Assembly (NCBI GenBank): GCA_910579125.1
Contig: CAJTTH010000013.1
Span: 43,457-68,083, forward strand
DNA: 24,627 nt
Direction of reading: 5' to 3'
Source of the DNA: an uncultured Oscillospiraceae bacterium
GTDB taxonomy: Bacteria; Bacillota; Clostridia; Oscillospirales; Ruminococcaceae
Shown piece after piece: positions 15,793 to 22,683 of this stretch (position 1 is the first letter of the stretch; each line of letters opens with the position of its first letter). The notes under the pieces were generated by a model. It was given only the letters and a program-made list of their open reading frames with translations, made no database searches and was not told where the DNA came from. Made by a program: the position numbers and the translations under genes.

Positions 15793-17211
15793 ATGCAGCA
15801 GGCAAGACGAAGTACGGCGGCAAGACAGCAGCCGCGAATATCCGCTCCGCCGGGTGCGCGTCCGAATACGCGTGTAGATCCGCGCGCGAATGTTCAGCGT
15901 GCGCAGAGCAGAGTCGCTCCGGGCAGACCGCCGCACGCGAACGCCGCGCCGGGTACTGCGCCGCAGCAGGGAGCGGTTCCCAAGGCGCGCAAACCGCGTA
16001 AGCAGCGGACGGACAAGGTCGCTGTAAAAAGAAAGAAAAAGGCAAAAGATCCGAACAGAGTAAGGCTGCTCAGCTTTCAGGGAAGAGTGGACGTGCCGAT
16101 GTTCGTTATCATCATGGTGCTGTTGGTTTTCGGGATAACCATGATGTTCTCGGCGGGTCACGCGCTCAGCTACCGCGACAACGACGGCGATTCGTTCTAC
16201 TATGTAACGAGACAGGTGATCGCGGCGGGGATAGGTCTTGTGGGAATGTTTTTCCTCACGTTTCTGGACTACCGTTTTCTGCGTTACGAATTCAAGTTGT
16301 TTGGCGGCAGATTTAAAATTACAGTGACGCATTTGCTGCTTGTGTTCACAATGGCGCTGAACTTAATGACGATACCGTTCGGAATACGCGCGGACGGCGG
16401 ACAAAAGCGCTGGCTTCCGCTGCCCGGACTGGGACAATTCCAGCCGTCCGACCTGATGAAGATCGCGGTCATAGTCTATTTTGCCTATTATATCCAGAAG
16501 CATTCCAAGAAAATGCGGACTTTCCATGACGGTATATGGGTGCCCGGCTTGATGCTGATACTCATAATCCTGTCGGTCATCAGCCAGATGCACTTGTCGC
16601 TGCTGCTGATAATCTGTTTCGTTTTCGCGGCAATGCTGTTTATGGGCGGAGCAAATCTGAAATATTATGTGCCGCTGGTTCTGTTGGCTGTCGCGGCGGT
16701 TTACGTTGTGGTTTTCGTGCTGGATATCGGATATTTCAGCGACAGATTTACCTATATGGATCCGCTTTCGCAGCCGGGCGACGGTTCGTATCAGAACTAT
16801 CAGTCCGCTCTGGCGCTCGGCTCGGGTGGAATATGGGGCAAGGGCTTCGGCAATTCGAGCCAGAAGTACTACTACCTCCCCGAAGCGCAGAACGACTTTG
16901 TTTTTGCGGTACTGGTCGAGGAATTCGGGCTGATTGGCGGTCTGGCGGTCATTGTGCTGTTTCTGATCTTCGTGTTCAGAGGTTTTTTGATCGCGAGAAA
17001 GGCGGAGGACAAATTCGGCTGTCTGCTCGCTACGGGAATTACTTTTCAGATAGGGATACAGGCATTCCTGAACCTCGGAGTTAATTTGTGCTGCATACCA
17101 AACACGGGTATCTCGATGCCGTTTTTCAGCTACGGAGGTACGGCGCTTATGCTGCAATTGTGGGAAATGGGTCTGCTGCTCTCGGTCAGCAAGAGGGCAA
17201 AGTTAAGTTGA
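15793..17211 (+). CDS. ftsW: Septal peptidoglycan glycosyltransferase FtsW (SEDS family)
   Basis: A 472-residue SEDS protein that polymerises lipid II at the septum with the class B PBP. The first ~98 residues are a cytoplasmic, Arg/Pro/Ala/Gln-rich, probably disordered tail (for example RQQPRISAPPGARPN) ending in a basic patch KRKKKAK; family members usually have a much shorter N-terminus. About ten membrane helices follow from residue ~101. Typical motifs are GGQKRWLPLPGLGQFQPSDL, the extracytoplasmic PEAQNDFVFAVLVEEFGLIG, and GISMPFFSYGGTALM. GGAGG at 15783-15787 is 5 bases before ATG 15793; an in-frame TTG at 15781 overlaps it. RodA or SpoVE assignment is possible, but position favours FtsW. 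Confidence 0.92.
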   Translation: MQQARRSTAARQQPRISAPPGARPNTRVDPRANVQRAQSRVAPGRPPHANAAPGTAPQQGAVPKARKPRKQRTDKVAVKRKKKAKDPNRVRLLSFQGRVDVPMFVIIMVLLVFGITMMFSAGHALSYRDNDGDSFYYVTRQVIAAGIGLVGMFFLTFLDYRFLRYEFKLFGGRFKITVTHLLLVFTMALNLMTIPFGIRADGGQKRWLPLPGLGQFQPSDLMKIAVIVYFAYYIQKHSKKMRTFHDGIWVPGLMLILIILSVISQMHLSLLLIICFVFAAMLFMGGANLKYYVPLVLLAVAAVYVVVFVLDIGYFSDRFTYMDPLSQPGDGSYQNYQSALALGSGGIWGKGFGNSSQKYYYLPEAQNDFVFAVLVEEFGLIGGLAVIVLFLIFVFRGFLIARKAEDKFGCLLATGITFQIGIQAFLNLGVNLCCIPNTGISMPFFSYGGTALMLQLWEMGLLLSVSKRAKLS

Positions 17212-17221
17212 CAGCGCGCGG

Positions 17222-17280
17222 AACGCAGGCAATGCTCCTCGGCTAGGCGAACGAAGTGAGCCGGTGTGAGCTTTTGCGTT
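17222..17280. repeat. Interrupted inverted repeat between ftsW and murG
   Basis: Three nested arm pairs are present: AACGCA 17222-17227 with TGCGTT 17275-17280, GCTC 17234-17237 with GAGC 17268-17271, and CGGCT 17240-17244 with AGCCG 17259-17263. There is no T run after it, so a terminator is unlikely. It fills most of the 85-base gap and may be a dispersed palindromic repeat or an mRNA-processing hairpin. Confidence 0.5.
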
Positions 17281-17296
17281 TCAGATAGGGGCTAAT

Positions 17297-18433
17297 ATGA
17301 AGGTTATTTTTGCGGCGGGGGGAACAGCGGGACATATAAATCCCGCCCTCGCCATAGCGGATAAGATGATGCAGGTGTTTCCGAATACGGAGATATTGTT
17401 TATCGGCACGCCCACCGGAATGGAGAGCCGTCTCGTCACAAAGGCGGGGTACGATTTCCGCGGCGTGGAGATGTCGGGATTTCAGCGCGGCTTCTCGCCG
17501 AGGGATATTCTGCGCAATGTCAAGGCGGCGTACTGCTATCTGATCTCGGCGAAGAGCGCGGTGAGGAAGATAATCAAGGAGTTCAAGCCGGAGCTTGCCG
17601 TGGGAACGGGCGGATACGTTACCGCGACCGTGCTCGGGCAGGCAGCCGCAATGAACGTTAAGACGGTAACTCACGAGAGCAATTCTTACCCGGGAATGGC
17701 GACGAAAATGCTTTCGGAAAAGGCGGACAAGGTGCTGCTCGCCGTCGGGGACGCAAAGAAGTATTTAAAGAACACCGATAGGTGCGTGGTAACGGGAAAT
17801 CCGCTGCGGACAAATATCCCGATAGAGGAGCAGTCAGCGGCGCGCGAGCGGCTGGGGCTGCCCGACGGGTTTACGGTGCTGTCGTTTGGCGGAAGTCTGG
17901 GTGCGAACAAGATAACGGAGGCGGTCGCTGAGCTTATCGCATGGGAGAAGAAAACGGGCGGGATAAATCATATTCACTCGTTCGGCAGCAAGAACAAGGA
18001 TACGTTCTACGCGGCGCTGGAGCAGAGCGGCGTTTCCGAGGACAAGCAGCGCCACATTTTCCGCGACTATATTGACAATATGTACACGTGTATGTGCGCG
18101 GCAGATCTGATAATCTCGCGTGCGGGGGCAATGACGATAACGGAGCTTACGGAGATAGGCAGACCGTCCGTTCTCGTGCCGTATCCTGCGGCCGCGGAAA
18201 ATCATCAGTACTACAACGCGATGACTTTGGTCAACGAGAATGCCGCGATACTTATCGAGGATAAAGATCTTACGAGGGCAAGGTTGGTCGACGAGGTGTC
18301 AAAGCTGTACAACGACAGGGTACGGCTGGAGCTTATGCGCGAGAACGCCGCCAAAATGCGGAAAACCAACGCCGCCGATCTGATATTGTCGGAGATCATC
18401 GATCTTGTAGGCAGAGAGCATTTCGAGGGGTAA
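17297..18433 (+). CDS. murG: Lipid II synthase (UDP-GlcNAc:lipid I N-acetylglucosaminyltransferase)
   Basis: A 378-residue GT28-type glycosyltransferase at the inner face of the membrane that converts lipid I to lipid II. The glycine-rich loop GGTAGHINP is at residues 8-16; GTGGYVTATV, THESNSYPGMATK (lipid-sugar region) and GNPLR follow; the C-terminal UDP-GlcNAc domain has SFGGSLGANKI, ISRAGAMTITEL and PSVLVPYPAAAENHQ. The length is slightly above the 355-370 usual for the family. The start follows GATAGGGGCTA. Its TAA stop is also part of the flank of the inverted-repeat element downstream. Confidence 0.95.
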   Translation: MKVIFAAGGTAGHINPALAIADKMMQVFPNTEILFIGTPTGMESRLVTKAGYDFRGVEMSGFQRGFSPRDILRNVKAAYCYLISAKSAVRKIIKEFKPELAVGTGGYVTATVLGQAAAMNVKTVTHESNSYPGMATKMLSEKADKVLLAVGDAKKYLKNTDRCVVTGNPLRTNIPIEEQSAARERLGLPDGFTVLSFGGSLGANKITEAVAELIAWEKKTGGINHIHSFGSKNKDTFYAALEQSGVSEDKQRHIFRDYIDNMYTCMCAADLIISRAGAMTITELTEIGRPSVLVPYPAAAENHQYYNAMTLVNENAAILIEDKDLTRARLVDEVSKLYNDRVRLELMRENAAKMRKTNAADLILSEIIDLVGREHFEG

Positions 18434-18434
18434 A

Positions 18435-18607
18435 GGCAACACCGCACAATTACCGCGCTTCGCACTTTGTCAGCATTTGCTTGCATATTTTTCGTCATCT
18501 TGTACAATTCGTCCCAGCAAGGCATACAGCCTTGCGTCGTCCTCATTGTACAATCTGACAAAAAATCTGACTGCGCAACCGCTTGACAATAATTGTGCGG
18601 TGTTGCC
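18435..18607. mobile_element. MITE-like element with 18-bp perfect terminal inverted repeats
   Basis: GGCAACACCGCACAATTA at 18435-18452 is the exact reverse complement of 18590-18607. The four bases TAAA flank both ends (18431-18434 and 18608-18611), a possible target duplication. Inside are further symmetric pairs: TTTGTCAG 18466-18473 with 18555-18562, TTGTACAAT 18500-18508 with 18545-18553, and a central GCAAGGC-ATACA-GCCTTGC at 18517-18535. The whole 173-bp unit can therefore fold into one nested cruciform/hairpin. No coding frame with a ribosome site is visible within it, so it would be non-autonomous. Alternatively it is a large terminator-like or regulatory palindrome; copy number elsewhere would decide. 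Confidence 0.7.
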
Positions 18608-18613
18608 TAAATT
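18583..18613 (+). promoter_or_regulatory. Possible hybrid promoter at the right end of the element
   Basis: A perfect TTGACA at 18583-18588 lies inside the element and points toward murA. The best partner is TAAATT at 18608-18613 in the flank, 4 of 6 consensus bases with a long 19-base spacer. Weak by itself but notable as an outward -35 element. Confidence 0.3.
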
Positions 18614-18628
18614 ATTCACACAAAAAAT

Positions 18629-18665
18629 CCTTTCAACATATTATGCTGTATAATTTGTTGAAAGG
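18629..18665 (+). promoter_or_regulatory. Palindrome over the murA -10-like box and ribosome site
   Basis: CCTTTCAACA at 18629-18638 pairs with TGTTGAAAGG at 18656-18665, and ATTAT 18640-18644 with ATAAT 18650-18654 around a GCTGT loop. The right arm overlaps the murA Shine-Dalgarno region (AAAGGGTG, 18661-18668) and the centre holds TATAAT at 18649-18654, which has no good -35 partner at normal spacing. It could be an operator, or an RNA hairpin that masks the ribosome site on read-through transcripts. Confidence 0.55.
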
Positions 18666-18673
18666 GTGATGTT

Positions 18674-19939
18674 ATGGATAATCGCCGAAAACTGATAGTG
18701 AACGGCGGACGCAGGCTCGAGGGCGAGCTGAAAGTCCACGGCGCGAAGAACAGCGCCTTGCCGCTGCTGTCCGCGGCGGTTCTGGCTCATGGAGAAACTG
18801 TGCTGCACAACTGCCCCGAGCTAACCGACGTGGACGCGGCTTGCCGTATCCTTACGCACCTCGGCTGTCGTTGCAAGAGAAGCGGCGGCACGGTGACGGT
18901 GGACGCGACCAACGTTTCGGGATACGAAATTCCCGATTCGCTTATGCGGGAAATGCGTTCGTCGATCGTGTTTCTGGGGGCGGTGCTCGGGAGAACGGGT
19001 CGGTGTCGGCTGTCGTTCCCGGGAGGGTGTGAGCTGGGCGCGAGACCTATCGATCTGCATCTGGCGGCGCTGCGGCAAATGGGCGCGGAGATTGTCGAGG
19101 AACACGGTTATCTCGACTGCACTGCGGCGGGAGGACTTCACGGCACGAAAATAACGCTTTCATTTCCGTCCGTGGGCGCTACGGAGAATATCCTGCTTGC
19201 GGCAACGGCGGCGAGCGGATACACCGAAATACATAACGCCGCGCGTGAACCCGAGATTGTCGACCTGGCGGAGTGTCTGGGTAAATTCGGCGCGAAGATC
19301 GGCGGCGCGGGCGAGAGCGTTATCACCGTCGAGGGCACGCCGAGAGCCGCGCCGTGCGAACACAGCGTTATCCCCGACAGGATAGTCGCGGGAACGTATC
19401 TCTGCGCTGCGGCAGTAACGCGCGGGGAACTAATCCTCACCGACTGCGAGCCGTCGCACATGAACGGGTTCATTCCCGTGTTGGAGGCAATGGGCGCGCG
19501 GATCTACACATACGGCGGCGGCAAGATGTATCTCAGCTGCAAAAAGCGCCTTACCGCGCCGCCGACCATTCGGACAATGCCATATCCCGGCTTCCCGACG
19601 GACATTCAAGCGCCGTTTACCGCGCTTTGCTCGACGGTTGAGGGAACTTCGGTGTTCGTGGAGACGATCTTTGAAAATCGATTCAGGCACGTTCCCGAGC
19701 TGGTAAGGCTGGGCGCGTCGATAAAGACCGAGGGCAGAGTGTGCGTCGTTCAGGGAGTTAAGCGGCTGTCGGGCGCTAAGGTGTGCGCGGCGGAGCTGCG
19801 CGGCGGCGCGGCACTCGTTACGGCGGCGCTTGCTGCCGAGGGTACGAGCGAGATCACGGGGTTATGCTATATAGACCGAGGCTACGAGTCGCTGGAGGGC
19901 GCTCTGCGGTCGGTCGGAGCGGATATTAAAAGAGTTTAA
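18674..19939 (+). CDS. murA: UDP-N-acetylglucosamine 1-carboxyvinyltransferase
   Basis: A 421-residue enzyme of normal length with the two-domain EPSP-synthase fold that transfers enolpyruvate from PEP to UDP-GlcNAc, the first committed step of peptidoglycan synthesis. Lys25 lies in HGAKNSALP; the catalytic loop is PGGCELGARPIDLHL with Cys119, the residue alkylated by fosfomycin, so the protein would be expected to be fosfomycin-sensitive in type. ATENILLAA, the MNGFIPVLEAMGA segment and FPTDIQAPF follow. AAAGGGTG precedes ATG. In place of murC or murB, which often lie here, the inverted-repeat element separates it from murG. Firmicutes often have two MurA paralogues; only one is visible. Confidence 0.95.
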   Translation: MDNRRKLIVNGGRRLEGELKVHGAKNSALPLLSAAVLAHGETVLHNCPELTDVDAACRILTHLGCRCKRSGGTVTVDATNVSGYEIPDSLMREMRSSIVFLGAVLGRTGRCRLSFPGGCELGARPIDLHLAALRQMGAEIVEEHGYLDCTAAGGLHGTKITLSFPSVGATENILLAATAASGYTEIHNAAREPEIVDLAECLGKFGAKIGGAGESVITVEGTPRAAPCEHSVIPDRIVAGTYLCAAAVTRGELILTDCEPSHMNGFIPVLEAMGARIYTYGGGKMYLSCKKRLTAPPTIRTMPYPGFPTDIQAPFTALCSTVEGTSVFVETIFENRFRHVPELVRLGASIKTEGRVCVVQGVKRLSGAKVCAAELRGGAALVTAALAAEGTSEITGLCYIDRGYESLEGALRSVGADIKRV

Positions 19940-20001
19940 GGATACTGCGGAGGGCGTGGTCGTTCTCCGAAAAAAAGAAGTTGAAAGGCGGGTGACGGAT
20001 A

Positions 20002-21159
20002 ATGGCAAATAATCGCGGAAGAAATACGGACAAAGTTCCAAAGGCTATGCTTAAGCCGACAAAACAAAAGCCGCAGAGCCGCCGTCCGAATAAGCCGCCC
20101 AAAATGCAGCAGAGCGTTCCGGAACAGCAGCAAAAGCCGCCGCAGCAAAGAACGATCAGCCGCAAAACGCAGAAGGCGGTCGCAAAGGCGATGAGATCCA
20201 AAACCGCGCCGAAGAAAAAACGCAGATACCGCGGCGGAAATTATATTCTGTACTACATTTTGGCGGGGATAGTCGTTACCGTCGTTATGATAGTTCTGTC
20301 AAATACGGTGCTGTTCAAGTGCGGCGAGATAGAGGTAGTGGGGAACACCCGCTATTCGGCACAGGAGATCGCCGCAAGATCGGGGCTGAATATCGGCGAT
20401 AATCTGCTCCACGCGGACACAAAAACGGCGGCGGAGAAGATAGTCAACTCGCTTGCTTATGTTGATAAGGCGGAGGTAAAAAAGTCGTTTCCGACCAAAT
20501 TCACCGTTACCGTGACCGAGGCGGAAAAATGGTTCGCGATAACCCAGAACGGCATAACAGCGGCGATATCGCGTATGGGCAAGATACTCGAGCAGGGCGG
20601 TACGGACGGATTGACCGTAGTCAAAGGCTTTGAAGCGGAGAGCATAGAGACAGGAAAGTGGCTCAAATCAAAGACCGAGGGCAAGGACGAGATACCGCAG
20701 ATGATCTTTGAGGCTGCCGAAAAGGCGGGCTTAAAGAAGATTGACGAGATAGATATGACGGATAAGTTTGAGGTAAAGGTCTCCGTGGACGGCGGCAGGG
20801 TAATTCTGGAGCTGGGTTCCGCAACGGAGATCGATAGTAAGCTCCACGTTGCCGCGGCGTTCATCAAGACCGAGCTGGGCGCGGAGGAGAGCGTTATCGT
20901 GCGGCTGTCTAATCCCGAGAAGTTCGCCGTGCGTAATAAGCCGAAACCGCCGAGTTTGAGTTCGTCATCATCGAGCAGCTCAAAGCCGCCCGAAAATTCC
21001 GAGCCGGAGACCTCCGAAACGGGCGAGACCGGAGAGCCAACCTTCGAACAACCATCCTACGAGGATACGACTTACGAAGAACACACCTATGAAGACCCCG
21101 ATCCGACTACCGAGGAGACCTACGGCACGGGCGAGGAAACGAACGAAACTCCGCAATAA
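20002..21159 (+). CDS. ftsQ: Cell division protein FtsQ/DivIB
   Basis: A 385-residue bitopic division protein. Residues 1-78 form a basic Pro/Gln/Lys-rich cytoplasmic tail; the membrane segment is at about 81-103 (YILYYILAGIVVTVVMIVLS); the POTRA domain starts at GEIEVVGNTRYSAQEI (about 108-173), followed by the beta domain with VTEAEKWFAI. From about residue 310 on the protein is low-complexity: a serine run, then a Glu/Thr/Pro/Tyr-rich external tail. It is expected to form the DivIB-FtsL-DivIC complex. GGCGGGTG precedes ATG. It is likely co-transcribed with murA, 62 bases upstream, and ends before the terminator overlapping the ftsZ promoter. Confidence 0.9.
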   Translation: MANNRGRNTDKVPKAMLKPTKQKPQSRRPNKPPKMQQSVPEQQQKPPQQRTISRKTQKAVAKAMRSKTAPKKKRRYRGGNYILYYILAGIVVTVVMIVLSNTVLFKCGEIEVVGNTRYSAQEIAARSGLNIGDNLLHADTKTAAEKIVNSLAYVDKAEVKKSFPTKFTVTVTEAEKWFAITQNGITAAISRMGKILEQGGTDGLTVVKGFEAESIETGKWLKSKTEGKDEIPQMIFEAAEKAGLKKIDEIDMTDKFEVKVSVDGGRVILELGSATEIDSKLHVAAAFIKTELGAEESVIVRLSNPEKFAVRNKPKPPSLSSSSSSSSKPPENSEPETSETGETGEPTFEQPSYEDTTYEEHTYEDPDPTTEETYGTGEETNETPQ

Positions 21160-21198
21160 ACCGCATTTTATGTAATTTTGTGCAATTTCTCTAATAAT

Positions 21199-21249
21199 AA
21201 ATTGCAATCGCTGTGAAAATTATTTCAAAAAACGGTTGCAATTTTTTTT
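21199..21249 (+). terminator. Intrinsic terminator after ftsQ, overlapping the ftsZ promoter
   Basis: AAATTGCAATCG at 21199-21210 pairs with CGGTTGCAATTT at 21233-21244 (twelve pairs, one G-U), with a small inner hairpin TGAAA 21214-21218 with TTTCA 21223-21227, and eight T at 21242-21249. A rival hairpin, TGCAATTT 21181-21188 with 21199-21206, uses the same left arm and would prevent the terminator from forming. Confidence 0.65.
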
Positions 21250-21264
21250 ATAATCTGTTATAAT
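21236..21264 (+). promoter_or_regulatory. ftsZ: Sigma-A promoter of ftsZ
   Basis: TTGCAA at 21236-21241 and a perfect TATAAT at 21259-21264 with a 17-base spacer; start expected near 21271, giving a leader of about 45 bases. Two further TATAAT boxes (21249-21254 and 21278-21283) lack a -35 at proper distance. Confidence 0.83.
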
Positions 21265-21315
21265 ATAAACAGTATTCTATAATAATGACGTTAAAAGCAG
21301 GAGGAGTTGTAAGTT

Positions 21316-22473
21316 ATGGCTTTTACGATTGACGATAACAACGACGGATTTGAAGTAGCCGACGATTTTCAGATGACGACCAAAATTATGGTCTTCGGCG
21401 TCGGAGGCGCGGGCGGAAACGCCGTTTCGCACATGGTTGAAAGCGGCATTCAAGATGTTGAATACGTTATCGCCAATACCGATGTTGCCGCGCTGCGCGG
21501 TAAGGACGGCAGCAAAATGAAGCGCATTCAGATTGGCAGAAAGACCACTAAAGGTCAGGGTGCGGGCAACGATCCGTCCAAGGGCAGAGACTCAGCGGAG
21601 GAGAACCGCGACGACATCGAAAAAGCAATGGAGGGCGTTTCAATGCTGTTTATCGCTGCGGGTATGGGCGGCGGAACAGGCACGGGAGCAGCTCCCGTTG
21701 TCGCGAGCGTTGCTAAGGATAAGGACGTTTTGACGGTAGGCGTCGTTACCAAGCCTTTCGGCTGGGAGGGCACAAGCAAAATGAATCAGGCGCTCGGCGG
21801 CATTTCTGAGATGAAGAAGTACGTCGACGCGCTTATCGTTATACCGAACGATCGTTTGAAAGAGCTTAAGGGCGCTAAAATAACGCTGAAAAACGCGTTT
21901 TCAGAGGTCGATAATATACTTTGCAAGGCCGTTATGGGAATTATTAAACTGCTGCAGGGCGACGGTCACATCAATGTTGACTTCGCCGACGTAAAAATGG
22001 CACTCAACAATTCCGGTATTGCGCATATGGCTATCGGTCACGGTAAGGGAGATTACAAGATCGACGAGGCGCTCGACGAGGTTCTCAACAGCCCGCTGCT
22101 CGAGACTTCCATAAACGGCGCAAGACGCGGTTTGCTGAATATCAGCGTTCCGAGCACGCTGTCGTTCGAGGAGTTCGACAATCTCACGCAGGAGATCGCC
22201 GAAAAGTTCAACGGCGACGCGAGATACAAGTTCGGCGTTGTGTTTGACGACACGCTCGCTGAAGACGAGATTTCGCTTATCGTTGTCGCGACAGATTTCG
22301 CGGAAGAGGACGATATGCCCTCTATCCCCGAGTCTCCCGCGAGAGTTGAGCCGGAGCCTATCGCCTCCGTTACGGTAACGCCCACGTCGGACGGACTTGG
22401 CGGAAACGTAGGTTTTTCCGAGGCGCAGGATATTGATACGCTGCTCAGAAAATTTAATCAGGGCAGAGATTGA
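21316..22473 (+). CDS. ftsZ: Cell division GTPase FtsZ
   Basis: A 385-residue tubulin-like GTPase that forms the Z-ring. The N-terminal GTP site includes FGVGGAGGNAV, ANTDVAAL and the tubulin signature GGGTGTG at 118-124; the T7 synergy loop is NVDFAD, with Asn220, Asp222 and Asp225, so GTP hydrolysis should be intact. The linker after the core (from about residue 335) is short and Pro/Glu-rich, and the C-terminal peptide is DIDTLLRKFNQ, the binding site for partners such as SepF or FtsA. AGGAGGAG precedes ATG 21316. It has its own promoter and terminator, and no ftsA is adjacent. Some core positions differ from the usual consensus (for instance GWEGTSK where FxFEGxxR is common). Confidence 0.95.
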   Translation: MAFTIDDNNDGFEVADDFQMTTKIMVFGVGGAGGNAVSHMVESGIQDVEYVIANTDVAALRGKDGSKMKRIQIGRKTTKGQGAGNDPSKGRDSAEENRDDIEKAMEGVSMLFIAAGMGGGTGTGAAPVVASVAKDKDVLTVGVVTKPFGWEGTSKMNQALGGISEMKKYVDALIVIPNDRLKELKGAKITLKNAFSEVDNILCKAVMGIIKLLQGDGHINVDFADVKMALNNSGIAHMAIGHGKGDYKIDEALDEVLNSPLLETSINGARRGLLNISVPSTLSFEEFDNLTQEIAEKFNGDARYKFGVVFDDTLAEDEISLIVVATDFAEEDDMPSIPESPARVEPEPIASVTVTPTSDGLGGNVGFSEAQDIDTLLRKFNQGRD

Positions 22474-22497
22474 CCCGATAACCTGAATTATCCGAAG

Positions 22498-22524
22498 ATC
22501 CGGGGCTGACGCTCCGGATTTTTT
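22498..22524 (+). terminator. Intrinsic terminator after ftsZ
   Basis: A nine-pair stem (22498-22506 with 22511-22519, one G-U) with a TGAC loop is followed by six T residues at 22519-22524, 25 bases after the ftsZ stop. Confidence 0.9.
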
Positions 22525-22575
22525 ACGGGAAAAATGCTGATTTTGCGAAAAAAAAGATATTTATCGGAAAAGCAC

Positions 22576-22604
22576 TTGCATTTTTCGCGGATTTGTTATA
22601 CAAT
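22576..22604 (+). promoter_or_regulatory. Sigma-A promoter of the membrane-protein gene
   Basis: TTGCAT at 22576-22581 and TACAAT at 22599-22604 are 17 bases apart. The leader of about 70 bases leads to AAAAGGGG just before the gene at 22684. Confidence 0.7.
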
Positions 22605-22683
22605 ATAAGATGTAGTATTATTTTTATTTACGCCAATGTAATATTGCGGCATAACATTATACTTATTAAAAAGGGGTAAAGAA

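Noticed and set aside
19947..19976. CGGAG/CTCCG hairpin followed by A residues between murA and ftsQ
   Set aside because: Only five pairs with a 12-base loop, and the A run is on the wrong side for a terminator on either strand.
21316..22473. The ftsZ gene as a non-division paralogue
   Set aside because: Some core residues deviate, but the GTP loop, the T7 catalytic aspartates, the C-terminal peptide and the position after ftsQ all fit the main FtsZ.
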